The notes below the pieces were generated by a model. That model made no database searches, had not been told where the DNA came from, and worked only from the letters and a program-made list of their open reading frames with translations. DNA of 64,000 bases from Myxococcus stipitatus (GTDB taxonomy: Bacteria; Myxococcota; Myxococcia; Myxococcales; Myxococcaceae). The position numbers and the translations under genes are program-made. Of this stretch, positions 34,455 to 44,700 are shown piece by piece. The DNA lies in the NCBI RefSeq assembly GCF_021412625.1, contig NZ_JAKCFI010000011.1:1-64000 (forward strand). Reading direction: 5' to 3'. Numbering within the stretch: the stretch's first letter is position 1; the number at the start of each line of letters is the position of its first letter.

Positions 34455-35609
34455 CTACGGCTCCCGCTCGAGCTCCTCACGACCCGCGCCGCCCGTGCCC
34501 TGGCTGCTCGGGGCCTCTGGGGTGGCGGCGTACAGGTTGTCGCCGAACGCGTTCACCACCTGGGTGATGGCGCGCTGGGCGCGCACGCTGTTGCCCGCCT
34601 CGTCCAGGGGAGGGGAGAACGCGGCGATGGCGTAGCGACCGGGGACGACCGCGACGATGCCGCCGCCCACGCCGCTCTTGGCGGGGACACCCGCCTGGTA
34701 GAGCCACTCGCCCGTGTTCTCGTACAGGCCATTGGTGGCCATCAGCGCCAGCGTGCGCCGCGCTGTATCCGGGCTGACCACCCGCTTCCCGGTGACGGGG
34801 TTGACGCCGCCGTTGGCGAGCGTGGCGCCCATGGTGGCCAGCTGCTTGGCGGAGACGTTGACGGAGCTCTGACGGGTATAGAGGTCCAGGGCCTGCTCGC
34901 GCGGCGAGCCCAGCACGTCGTATGACTCCAGCAGGGCGGAGATGGACTGGTTGCGGGTGTTGGTCTCCGTCTCCGACTTGTAGACCTCCTGGTTGACCCC
35001 GAGCTCGTCTCCGGCGAAGTCGTCGAGGTTGCCGCTGATCTTCATCCAGCGCTCGTCCGGGGTCTTCGCCGGCAGCATGCTCACGGTGGTGATGGCGCCC
35101 GCGTTCACCAGCGGATTTCCGGCGCGGTGTTTCTCGTCCAGTTCGATGGCGATGATGGAGTTGAAGGGCTGGCCGGTCGCGTCGACGCCAATCTTGTCCT
35201 CCACCTTCTTCGCGCCCACCTCCTCCATGAGGCGCGCCAGGGTGAAGGGCTTGGCGACCGACTCGATGGGGAAGGGCTTGGACGCGTCGCCCGCGACGAA
35301 CACGCGCCCGTCCACCGTCACGAGCGCGATGCCGAACAGCTTGGAGTCCACCTTGGCGAGGTACGGGATGTAGTCCGCGTTCTTGCCTTCCTTCGTCCCG
35401 CTGAACTGCTGATGGGCCTTGGCCAGGGCGCGTTGGATCTCCTGCTCGGAGGGCATGGCGTGGTCGCCGGGAGGCGTGGTCGCGCGCGCGGTGGCCGGAG
35501 GCTTCGTCGCCGTCCGTGCCCCCTGGGCCATGGTGACACCAGGAACCGCGAGGGCGAGCAGACAGCACGTGAGCAACCCGCTTTCTCGGCCGTGGACCTT
35601 GCGCTTCAT
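34455..35609 (-). CDS. glsA: Exported glutaminase
   Basis: A 384-residue beta-lactamase-fold glutaminase that would convert glutamine to glutamate and ammonia. The catalytic SxxK is Ser117-Val-Ala-Lys120 in PIESVAKPFTLARL. Other family segments are NAGAITTVSMLP and TNGLYENTGEWLYQAGVPAK. It differs from the usual roughly 310-residue cytoplasmic enzyme by a signal peptide (about 1-29, cut near TMAQ) and a Thr/Pro linker, so it is probably periplasmic or secreted. The ATG at 35609 follows GGGAGGAG. It is divergent from an amino-acid decarboxylase gene. Confidence 0.9.
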   Translation of the reverse strand: MKRKVHGRESGLLTCCLLALAVPGVTMAQGARTATKPPATARATTPPGDHAMPSEQEIQRALAKAHQQFSGTKEGKNADYIPYLAKVDSKLFGIALVTVDGRVFVAGDASKPFPIESVAKPFTLARLMEEVGAKKVEDKIGVDATGQPFNSIIAIELDEKHRAGNPLVNAGAITTVSMLPAKTPDERWMKISGNLDDFAGDELGVNQEVYKSETETNTRNQSISALLESYDVLGSPREQALDLYTRQSSVNVSAKQLATMGATLANGGVNPVTGKRVVSPDTARRTLALMATNGLYENTGEWLYQAGVPAKSGVGGGIVAVVPGRYAIAAFSPPLDEAGNSVRAQRAITQVVNAFGDNLYAATPEAPSSQGTGGAGREELEREP

Positions 35610-35846
35610 GTCATCTCCTCCCAGCACGACGGGCCTTGGTGGTTGAGGAGTGGGGCGCCCGCCCCGTCGCCGCAATCCAGGGGAGGCGACCAGCAAGGCC
35701 CTCGCGCCCACGAGCCGGCGCATCGGTCGTCCAGGTCGAATGTCCCCTCCCTGGCGTCCAGGCTTCGCGGCGCGGAGGTGGCGGCTACCTTGGCCGGGCC
35801 GGCGGCGCGGGCCGCGGGAGGCCGCACGACGAAAGGAAGACGTTAC
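35610..35846. promoter_or_regulatory. Divergent promoter region, glutaminase/decarboxylase
   Basis: These 237 bases separate the two divergent starts and hold no gene. A weak rightward candidate is TTCGCG (from 35764) with TACCTT (35786-35791), spaced 16 bases. Near the decarboxylase start, GAAAGGAAG is the ribosome binding site. No clear operator palindrome is seen. Confidence 0.3.
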
Positions 35847-38663
35847 ATGGCGGAGCCGATGACCTCGCTGGAATCCGGTGTCCAGGCGCACCTGCTGTCC
35901 GCGGTCCTCAACCCCGAGCAGGTCCGGCTGGACGTGTGGAACCGGTTGCGCGAGGAGCTGATGCGGCTGTTGGCGAGGAGGTCGGAGCGGACCTTCTCTC
36001 CCGCCCACGTGGACCAGGTGCTCGCGCTCTTCGCGGAGGTCCACCCCATCGAACGGCTGTTCGTCTTCCCCGGCGAGGAGCGGCTCCACCGGTTGGCGGA
36101 GATGGCGCGCCGGCATGACGTGGAGGAGCTGGCCGAGGAGGTGCGGCGACTGGTGGCGCTGCTGAGCCTGCATCGGGACCGGGCGGTGCTGATCGCGGAC
36201 GGGTCCGAGTGGAGGCCGGGCGTGGACGTGGACGCGCGCTTCGGTCCGGAGCGGACGCACTACTTCACGACGCTGGTGGTGGACGACATGGCGCCGGTGG
36301 ACTTCGCGCGCGTGCGCCAGGGCATCCTCGACGCCCAGCGGGGGGCGCGGCAGTTCGTCTACGAGCTGCTCCAGGTGCGGTCGGTGGAGGACGCGCTGGT
36401 GGCGGTGCTGGTCAACGACGACGTGCAGGCCTGCGTCGTGCGCCAGGACCTGCCGCTGCGCTCGCGCGCCCCGGTGAAGCAGTTCCGCTCCACGCTGGAG
36501 CCGCTGCTCCAGCAGGCCGAGCGGCGCGGCGACGAGGCGGCGCTGGTGGTGGCGCGGTGGGTGCGCAGGCTGCGCCCGCACATCAACCTGTACCTCGTCA
36601 CGGACGAGTCGCTGGCGGGTCGGGAGCTGCACACCGAGCGGTTGTTCGACCGCGTCTTCTACCGCTACGAGTCGCCTCACGAGCTGAACGTGACGGTGGT
36701 GGACGGCGTGCGCGAGCGCTACCGGACGCCCTTCTTCGACGCCCTGAAGGAGTACGCGTCACGACCCATCGGCAACTTCCACGCGCTGCCCATCGCGCGG
36801 GGGCACTCGGTCTACAACTCGCGCTGGCTCCGGGACATGGGGGACTTCTACGGCCCCAACATCTTCATGGCCGAATCGTCCTCCACCGCGGGAGGGCTCG
36901 ACTCGCTGCTCGAGCCCACCGGCTCCATCAAGGAGGCACAGGAGAAGGCGGCGCGGACGTTCGGGGCGCGGCACACCTTCTTCGTCACCAATGGCACCTC
37001 CACGTCGAACAAGATCGTCCACCAGACGCTGCTCCAGCCGGGCGACGTGGTGCTCATCGACCGCAACTGCCACAAGTCCCACCACTACGGGCTGGTGCTG
37101 GCCGGCGCGCACACCGTCTACCTCGACGCCTATCCGGTGAAGGAGTACGCGATGTACGGCGGCGTGCCGCTGCGCGCGCTGAAGTCGAAGCTGCTCGAGC
37201 TGCGGGAGGCCGGGCGGTTGGAGCGGGTGAAGCTGGTGGTGTTGACCAACTGCACCTTCGACGGGCTCGTCTACCACCCGCAGCGGGTGATGGAGGAGCT
37301 GCTGGCGATCAAACCGGACCTGGCCTTCCTCTGGGACGAGGCGTGGTTCGCGTACGCGACGTTCATGCCCCTGGCGAGACAGCGCACCGCGATGGCGGCG
37401 GCGAAGCGGATGTCGGACCGGCTGCGTGGCCGGGAGTACCGCGAGGAATACCGGGCCTGGCGCGCTCGACGCGGGGACGGGGGCCTGTCCGGCGCCGGGG
37501 GACGTGCCCTGGACGAGCGACTGCTGCCGGACCCGGACAAGGTGCGCATCCGCGTGTACGCCACGCAGTCGACCCACAAGTCCCTGTCCGCCTTCCGCCA
37601 GGGGTCCATGATCCACGTCTGGGACGACGACTTCGAGCGGCGCGCGGCGGCGCCCCTGACGGAGGCGTACTTCACGCACATCACCACGTCGCCCAACCAC
37701 CAGCTCGTCGCGTCGCTGGACCTCGCGCGGCGGCAGGTGGACCTGGAGGGCTTCGCGATGGTGAAGGAGGCGTACCAGCTGGCCATGCGCCTGCGGGAGC
37801 GGCTGCGCGAGGACCCGCTGCTGCACCGGTACCTGCGGCTGCTCGACGCGGACCAGATGGTGCCGCGGGGCTTCCGCCAGTCCGGCCTGGAGCGCTACGT
37901 CGGGCCGGGGGCGGCGACGGTGGACGAGATGACGCGCGCGTGGGCGAACGACGAGTTCGTGCTCGACCCCACGCGGCTGACGCTCTTCACCGCGCTCACC
38001 GGGCGCAACGGCTTCGCGTTCCGCAGTCAGGTGCTGATGAACCGGCTGGGCATCCAGGTGAACCACACCTCCATCAACACCGTCCTGATGAACGCCACCA
38101 TCGGCGTCACCTGGGGTTCGCTGTCGTTCCTCCTGGACGGCTTGCGGCACGAGGTGGAGCTGCTCGACGCGAAGCTGGCCCAGGCGACCGAGGCGGAGCG
38201 CCGGCTGTTCGACGACCAGGTGCGGGCCATCACCGACGGGTTGCCTCCGCTGCCGGACTTCAGCGGCTTCCACGAGGCGTTCGAGCCTGAGGGTGGCGTG
38301 GGGGAGGGGGACCTGCGCACGGCCTTCTTCCTGGCCTACCGCGAGGAGAACGCGGAGTACCTGTCGCTGCCGCGGGCCGCCGACGCGCTGGAGTCGGGGC
38401 GCTCGCTGGTGTCCACGCGCTTCGTGGTGCCATACCCGCCGGGCTTCCCCATCCTCGTGCCGGGCCAGCGCGTGAGCCCGGGCATCGTGGAGTTCATGCG
38501 CAAGCTCGACGTGAAGGAGGTCCACGGCTACCGGCCGGAGCTGGGGCTGAGCGTCTTCACCGAGGACGCGCTGGAGCGGGTCGCCTCGCGCGGGCTGGAG
38601 TTCGAGCCGTCGGGGCGGCTGGAGTGGACGCCGGACGGTCAGCCGCCCCCGTCCCCCCACTGA
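35847..38663 (+). CDS. PLP-dependent Orn/Lys/Arg decarboxylase
   Basis: A 938-residue fold-type I decarboxylase of the group that includes biodegradative arginine and lysine decarboxylases. Lys578 in STHKSLSAFRQGSMIH is the pyridoxal-phosphate lysine. Supporting motifs are GPNIFMAESSSTAGGLDSLL, FFVTNGTSTSNKIV, LWDEAWFAY and the C-terminal FVVPYPPGFPILVPGQ. It is longer than typical enzymes (about 750) because of an N-terminal extension (about 1-290) and a charged insert after the aspartate motif (about 515-560). Which amino acid it uses is not clear. The ATG at 35847 is chosen for GAAAGGAAG; an ATG at 35859 is possible. Confidence 0.88.
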   Translation: MAEPMTSLESGVQAHLLSAVLNPEQVRLDVWNRLREELMRLLARRSERTFSPAHVDQVLALFAEVHPIERLFVFPGEERLHRLAEMARRHDVEELAEEVRRLVALLSLHRDRAVLIADGSEWRPGVDVDARFGPERTHYFTTLVVDDMAPVDFARVRQGILDAQRGARQFVYELLQVRSVEDALVAVLVNDDVQACVVRQDLPLRSRAPVKQFRSTLEPLLQQAERRGDEAALVVARWVRRLRPHINLYLVTDESLAGRELHTERLFDRVFYRYESPHELNVTVVDGVRERYRTPFFDALKEYASRPIGNFHALPIARGHSVYNSRWLRDMGDFYGPNIFMAESSSTAGGLDSLLEPTGSIKEAQEKAARTFGARHTFFVTNGTSTSNKIVHQTLLQPGDVVLIDRNCHKSHHYGLVLAGAHTVYLDAYPVKEYAMYGGVPLRALKSKLLELREAGRLERVKLVVLTNCTFDGLVYHPQRVMEELLAIKPDLAFLWDEAWFAYATFMPLARQRTAMAAAKRMSDRLRGREYREEYRAWRARRGDGGLSGAGGRALDERLLPDPDKVRIRVYATQSTHKSLSAFRQGSMIHVWDDDFERRAAAPLTEAYFTHITTSPNHQLVASLDLARRQVDLEGFAMVKEAYQLAMRLRERLREDPLLHRYLRLLDADQMVPRGFRQSGLERYVGPGAATVDEMTRAWANDEFVLDPTRLTLFTALTGRNGFAFRSQVLMNRLGIQVNHTSINTVLMNATIGVTWGSLSFLLDGLRHEVELLDAKLAQATEAERRLFDDQVRAITDGLPPLPDFSGFHEAFEPEGGVGEGDLRTAFFLAYREENAEYLSLPRAADALESGRSLVSTRFVVPYPPGFPILVPGQRVSPGIVEFMRKLDVKEVHGYRPELGLSVFTEDALERVASRGLEFEPSGRLEWTPDGQPPPSPH

Positions 38664-38669
38664 GTCGGG

Positions 38670-41582
38670 CTAGCGGTTGCATTCGGGCGCGCCCGCCGTC
38701 GCCGTCCTGGCCAGGGGGAGCGAGAAGTAGAACGTGCTCCCGAGTCCGGGTTGGCTCTCCACCCAGACCTCTCCGCCGTGGGCCTCCGTGATTCCCTTGA
38801 CGATGGAGAGTCCCAGGCCCGCGCCTTCCTTGCCGGTGCGCGCCTGCCAGAAGGGCTCGAAGAGGTGGGGGAGGTCGTCGGCGGCGATGCCAGCGCCGGT
38901 ATCGCTCACGGAGCAACGCATGCCGTCCGCGAAGGGTTCGGCTCGCAAGGTGATGCATCCGCCGGTGGGGGTGAACTTGAGGGCGTTGCCCAGCAGGTTC
39001 GAGAGGAGCTGGAGCACGCGCTCGCGGTCCACGTAGACGGGGGGCGTGTCGTCAGGCACCTCCAGCCGCAGGTGGACATCCTGGGCCTCGGCGAGCGCGC
39101 GGTGCAGCTCCAGTGCTTCCCGGAAGAGGGCCTGGGTCGGCTCGACCCGTCGCTCCACCGTGAGGCGGCCTCCCTGCATGCGCGCCACGTCGAGCAGGTC
39201 CTCGATGAGGTGGGTCGCGCGGCTGACGGCCTTCTGGATGGAGGCCAGCGGGCGTGTATCGTCTGGATCTCGCTGGGACCCCGGACGCTTGAGCAGGCTC
39301 CTGGCGCTCAGGGCGATGATGTTGAGGGGCGAGCGCAGGTCGTGCGCGACGATGCGCAGCACCTCGTCGCGCAGGTGGGTGGCCTGTTCGGACTGGGCAT
39401 GCAGGCTCGCGTTGTCGATGGCGAGTCCCGCCCGGCGCGCCATCTCCTCGGCCAGCGTGAGGTCCCGCTCCTCGTAGCGACGCCCCGACTCGGAGGTGGA
39501 CAGCATGAGGATCCCCACGGTGCGTCCCCGGGCGGGCAGCGGAACGATGAGGGAGGAGCGCGGGGCGAGCCGGACCATCAGGTCCTCGTGTCGCTCATCC
39601 TCCGCCAGCTCGTGGAGCAATGAGGCCGGTATCTCCGGAACCAGCATCGGCCGCCCCGTCTCGATGACCTGGGCGGGCAGGTGGCCGGGTTCGAAGGGCA
39701 CGAGGGGATATTCCCGCAGCAACTGCTCCAGCAGGCGGCTCTTCTCGGGGGTGCTGGCCCGGCCCGTCTGGGCGATGAGGCGCCCCTGGGCGTCGAGCGT
39801 CGCGGCGACGCACTGGTCCGCCATCGACGGGACCAGCAGTTGTGACACCGTGAGGAGGGTCGTCTCGGGGTCCAACGAGCTGGCGAGGATGGGACCTGTC
39901 TCGGCGAGCAGGCGCCGGGCCTCCTCGACGTACTTTCGTTCGGTGATGTCCTGGATTTGAGAGATGAAGTACAGCGGCGCGTCCCGCGCGTCGCGGATGA
40001 GCGAGACGGTCAGCATCGAGGTGATGACCTGACCTCGCTTGTGGAGGTAGCGCTTCTCCAGTTGATAGGTGTCGCGCTGGCCGCGCAGCAGCGCTCGCAC
40101 CTGGTCCAGGTCCTTCGCCAGGTCGTCGGGGTGGGTGATGTCCTGGAACGTGCGCTGGCGCAGCTCCTCCTGCGTGTAGCCGAGCATGTCGCACAGGGCG
40201 CCATTCACGGTGCGGAAGCGCCCGTCCAGGTCGACCAGGGCCAGGCCGATGGGGGCGTGCTCGAAGGCGGCCCGGAACAAGGCCTCACGGTTGCGCAGCT
40301 CTTCCTCCGCCCGGACGCGCGCGCTGACGTCGCGCACGATGACGGTGAGCTGGACCGTCTCGTCCACCTGGATGGAGGCGATGGTGGCCTCGGCGGGGAA
40401 CTCCTCGCCGTCCTTGCGGCGCCCGAGCAGCGGACGGCGTCCACCCAGCCCCCGCGCGACGCCGTCATCGACCTCGAGCGCCTCCAGGCCGTTGGGGAGC
40501 AGCAGGTCCAGCTCGCGCCCCACGGCCTCGTCCCGGGTGTACCCGAAGACGTGCTCCGCGGCGGTGTTGTACAGGGTGATGCGGCGGGCGGGGTCGATGG
40601 TGATGATGGCGTCGGCCGCGTGGTTGACGATGTTGGCGAAGCGGGCCTCGGACAGCCGCAGGGACTGCTCGCTGGCGCGCTGGAGCGCGTCCATCCCGGA
40701 GAGGGCGTTCGCGTTGCGCGCCAGGATGGCCAGGAACGCGGCCACCGTGACGAGCGCGAACGCCGAGCTGCTGAACGGCAGGCTCCGCACCCCGAGCCGC
40801 TCGCTGAACAGCCGGAGCCCCCAGACGAGGAGCGGCAGCAGGACGGTCGCGGGGAGGAGCCGGCGCGCCATGAGGCCCCCGGCGTCGTTGCGCAGCAGCA
40901 CGCCCATCAACCCATGACGCGGGTGCACGGAGAGGACTCCGATCGACAGCAGCAAGAGCAGCAGCGCCGTGTGCACCGCGACCGGGTAGTAGGGCAGCAG
41001 GTGTCCCATGCCGTCCGGCCGGGGCTCCTCCAGGTAGACGTAGCTGATGAGCGCCTGTCCGGCGAGGATGGCCACCAGTAGCGCGACGGGCCGCGCGGGA
41101 TGCCAGCCCCGCCGCGTCTGGACATGGAGCAGCAGCAGCGCCGCGCCGAGCAACGCGAAGCAGCTCGCCGTCAGGGGGGCGGGGCGGCCCGGGGTCCTGG
41201 GGGGCAAGGTCCGCACCTTGTCGTCGAACAGCAGGTGGTCGATGCCCAGGTCGACGGAGAACAGGTATTCGACCAGCGTGCCCAGCCCCAGAACCAGCAC
41301 GCCCACGGCGAGCGCCTGACCCACGCGACGGGAGGCGGGGCGGGTGTTCTCGCCGAGCAACCACAACGAGGCCCCGCAGAGCAGCAGGCCCATGGCGGTG
41401 TTGGGCATCATCGCCCCAGCGCCCGGCGTGGAGACGACGAGGATGAGGCCGCGTGCGCCCAGGACCCAGCCGAGCAGGACGACGAGCGTCACCGCGACGG
41501 TGAACAGGCACACCGCGGGGACCAGCCTGTCGAGCACCCACTCGAACCGTCGGAGGGAATGGGTTCGTCTCGCTGCCGTCAT
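38670..41582 (-). CDS. Membrane-bound PAS/GAF sensor histidine kinase
   Basis: A 970-residue hybrid-free histidine kinase. The N-terminal third has about eight membrane helices (about 15-305). Two PAS domains follow (about 325-450 and 455-575), then a GAF domain (about 590-725). The dimerisation box VAHDLRSPLN has the phospho-accepting His747. The ATPase domain has NLLGNALKFTP, DTGAGI and GAGLGLSIVKGI. No receiver is attached and no response regulator is adjacent, so it is an orphan. The start at 41582 gives the most compact N-terminus; no clear Shine-Dalgarno is present. It ends six bases from the convergent decarboxylase stop. Confidence 0.93.
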   Translation of the reverse strand: MTAARRTHSLRRFEWVLDRLVPAVCLFTVAVTLVVLLGWVLGARGLILVVSTPGAGAMMPNTAMGLLLCGASLWLLGENTRPASRRVGQALAVGVLVLGLGTLVEYLFSVDLGIDHLLFDDKVRTLPPRTPGRPAPLTASCFALLGAALLLLHVQTRRGWHPARPVALLVAILAGQALISYVYLEEPRPDGMGHLLPYYPVAVHTALLLLLLSIGVLSVHPRHGLMGVLLRNDAGGLMARRLLPATVLLPLLVWGLRLFSERLGVRSLPFSSSAFALVTVAAFLAILARNANALSGMDALQRASEQSLRLSEARFANIVNHAADAIITIDPARRITLYNTAAEHVFGYTRDEAVGRELDLLLPNGLEALEVDDGVARGLGGRRPLLGRRKDGEEFPAEATIASIQVDETVQLTVIVRDVSARVRAEEELRNREALFRAAFEHAPIGLALVDLDGRFRTVNGALCDMLGYTQEELRQRTFQDITHPDDLAKDLDQVRALLRGQRDTYQLEKRYLHKRGQVITSMLTVSLIRDARDAPLYFISQIQDITERKYVEEARRLLAETGPILASSLDPETTLLTVSQLLVPSMADQCVAATLDAQGRLIAQTGRASTPEKSRLLEQLLREYPLVPFEPGHLPAQVIETGRPMLVPEIPASLLHELAEDERHEDLMVRLAPRSSLIVPLPARGRTVGILMLSTSESGRRYEERDLTLAEEMARRAGLAIDNASLHAQSEQATHLRDEVLRIVAHDLRSPLNIIALSARSLLKRPGSQRDPDDTRPLASIQKAVSRATHLIEDLLDVARMQGGRLTVERRVEPTQALFREALELHRALAEAQDVHLRLEVPDDTPPVYVDRERVLQLLSNLLGNALKFTPTGGCITLRAEPFADGMRCSVSDTGAGIAADDLPHLFEPFWQARTGKEGAGLGLSIVKGITEAHGGEVWVESQPGLGSTFYFSLPLARTATAGAPECNR

Positions 41583-41717
41583 GGTGGAGGCGGTGGCCCT
41601 AGCGAGGTTCGAGGATGGGATGGGACTGCTTCCTCGAACGTGGTGCCGCGCCACCGCCCGGGCCAGCGGTGCGCTCGCGGGAGGCCCCGCGCCCGGTCGG
41701 CGGGCCGTGGCGTGCCC

Positions 41718-44700
41718 TCACCCTGGCGGGGAGGGCGGGGCCTGCTCGGGGGCATGGGGTCGTTCCCAGCGGATCCACCGCAGGTCCTTCACGACCAGGG
41801 TGTAGAGCACCGGCACGAGCAGCAGCGTGAGCACCGTGGCCACCGTGAGGCCGCCAATCTGGGCGTAGCACAGCGGTTGCCACAGCGGGCCGCCGTGCAG
41901 CGCGAGCGGGAAGAGGCCGAGCACGGTGGCGGCCACCGTCACCAGCACGGGCCGCAGGCGGTGCACGCCCGCGTCGAGCAGCGCCTCGCGCAGAGGGTCG
42001 CCGCGCTCGTGTGCCTCCTCGATGTAGTCGAAGAGCACGATGATGTGGCTGACGATGACGCCCATGAGGCTGATGATGCCCAGGAAGGCCATGAAGCTCA
42101 GGGGCGCGCCCATGACGACCAGCGACACCACCGCCGCCATCGCCCCGAAGGGCAGGGTGGCGAAGACGACCAACGGCTTGACGGCGTCGCGGAACTGGAT
42201 GACCAGCATCACGTAGATGGCGACGATAAGCAGCCCGAGCACGACCATCATGCTGGCGAAGCTCTTCTTCTGCTCCTCCTCCTCGCCGCCGACCTCCAGC
42301 GTGTAGCCCACGGGGAGGCTCGCCTGGAGCGCCTCGAGGCCCGGCCGGGCCTCCTTCATGACCTCGGAGGGAAGGACACCGGCCTGGGGGAAGGTGGAGA
42401 CGGTGATGGTGCGGAACTGGTTGCGACGGCGGATCTTCTCCGTCTGGAGCGAGTACGTCACGCGGGACACCTGCCGCAGCGGCACCTTCTGGGGCGTGGT
42501 GGTCGAGCTGACATAGAGGTTCTCCACGTCACCGAGCTGGGCGCGCTCCTCCGCGCGCAGCCGCGCCACGATGTCGATCTGGTGGATGCCCTCGTTGAGC
42601 TGGCCCACCGTCATGCCGTTCATCGCCACCGCGGACGAGGTGGCCACGTCCAGGTTGGTGACGCCGGCCAGGTTGGCCCGGTCCGGGTCCACCTCCAGCT
42701 TCACGGAGAAGGTGTCGCTGCCCCAGTCGTCGCGCGTGCGCGCGGTGCCCGGCAGCGAGCGGAACAGGGCCTTGGCGCGGTCCGCGACGAGCCGCAGCTG
42801 GGTGATGTCCTCGCCGGAGACGCGGATGGACACGGGGATGCCCACGGGCTTGCCCGTCTCCAGCTCCCGGACGTCCACGCGCGCGCCCGCGATGCCCTGG
42901 GACAGGCGCTGCTGGAGCAGCGGCACCAGGACGCGGGTGTCCTCCTTGTCCCGCACCTGGACCACGAGCTGCGCGTAGTTGAGCTGTTGCAGCTCCGGCG
43001 CCACGGAGAACCAGAAGCGCGGCCCACCGCCTCCGATGAACTCCGTCACCGACTCGAGGACGCGCCGGGGCTGTCCGTCGTCCCCCGGGTGCGCGGCGCC
43101 ATATTCCTGGCACACCTGCTCGATGAGGGTGGTGGCCTCGCGGGCCTTGTCCCGCGTCGCGGCGAGGGTCGCGTCCTCCGGCAGCCAGACGTCCACGTAG
43201 GACAGATAGGAGAGGTCCTTGGGGAAGAAGGCGGACTTGACGCGCGTGCCCACGAGCACGCCCGCGACGAGCACCGCCAGCGCGATGAAGAAGACCTTCA
43301 CGCGGTGGTCGATGGCCATTCCCACCAGCCGCTGATACCGGGAGGCGAAGCTCCGGCGGGCGCGGACGGGGTCCTCGGGGGGCGGGGGCGGCGGGGCGCG
43401 CAGCAGGGTTCCGCCGAGCAGGGGGATGAACGTCATGGACACGATGCGCGAGGCGACGAGCGACAGCGTGAGCACGACGGGCAGGGTGCGGATGAAGCGT
43501 CCCGTGTCGCCGGGCAGCGACAGGAAGGGCAGGTAGGCGGCGATGTTGGTGAGCGTGGCGAAGAGGATGGCGGTGGCGAGCTTGGTGGGCCCCAGCCACG
43601 CGGCGATGCGCGGCGCCCAGCCCATGGACAGCGAGCGCTTGATGGCGTCGCTGGCCACCACCGGGTCGTCCACGAGCAGGCCCAGCGCGATGATGAGCGA
43701 GGCGATGGAGATCTGCTGCAGGTCCACGCCGAACAGGTGCATGAGCCCGAACGTCATCGCCAGGGTGATGGGGATGGACAACGCCAACAGCAGCGCGGTG
43801 CGCCACTCCCAGAAGCCGATGAGCGCCACGAGGACGACCAGGATGATGGCCTCGTAGAGGGAGGACATGAACAGGTCGACGTTCTCCTCCACCTGGAGCG
43901 GCTGGTCGGAGGTCCGGCGGATGACCAGGTCCTCGGGGAGCAGGCGCCCGACCCGCGCGAGCTCCGCGCCGACGGCCTCCCCGAAGTGGTCGATCTGCTC
44001 GCCGGGCCGCATGTTGACGGCGAGGGTGATGGCCCGGTCCCGGTGGAAGTTCCCCTGGTCGTCGCGGGAGTCGAGGTAGTTCAAGAAGCGCGGCGGGCTC
44101 TGGTAGTCGCGCCGGATGTCCACCAGGTCGCGCAGGTACACGGGGGCGCCGCCCGCGCTCTGCGTGGCGAGGATGTCGCCAATCTGCGTCTCGCTGGTCA
44201 GCTCGCCGGACGGATCGATGGTGACGCTCTTGCCGCCAATCTCCAGGATGCCGCCAGGGGCGGTGATGTTGCGCGCGGAGATGAGGTTGGCCAGGCCCGA
44301 CTGGTTGATGCCGTAGGAGGCCAGCCGCTCCTGGGAGTACTCCAGGTAGATGCGCTCGGGGAGGACGCCCGTGCGGGTGACCTTGGAGACGACCGGCAGG
44401 CGCTGGAGGTGGCGCTGGATGGAGTCCGTGAAGTCGTCGAGCTGACGGTGGCTGTAGCGGTCCCCCGCGTGGGCCTCCAGCCGGGCGCGGGTGTCCTTCG
44501 GGTCGCGCACGACGATGGCCGGCCAGACGTCGGGGTGCAGCTCGGAGAGGCTCAGGTGGTCCTGGGCGAAGGCGCGCAGGTGGGCCAGCAGCGTGGCGTC
44601 GTCCAACGGGGTGGCCATGTCCACGCCGATGAAGCCGGGGCTCTGGATGAACCGCGCGTCGCCCGTCTCGTCCAGCGTGTCGAAGTAGCGGCGCGCCTGG

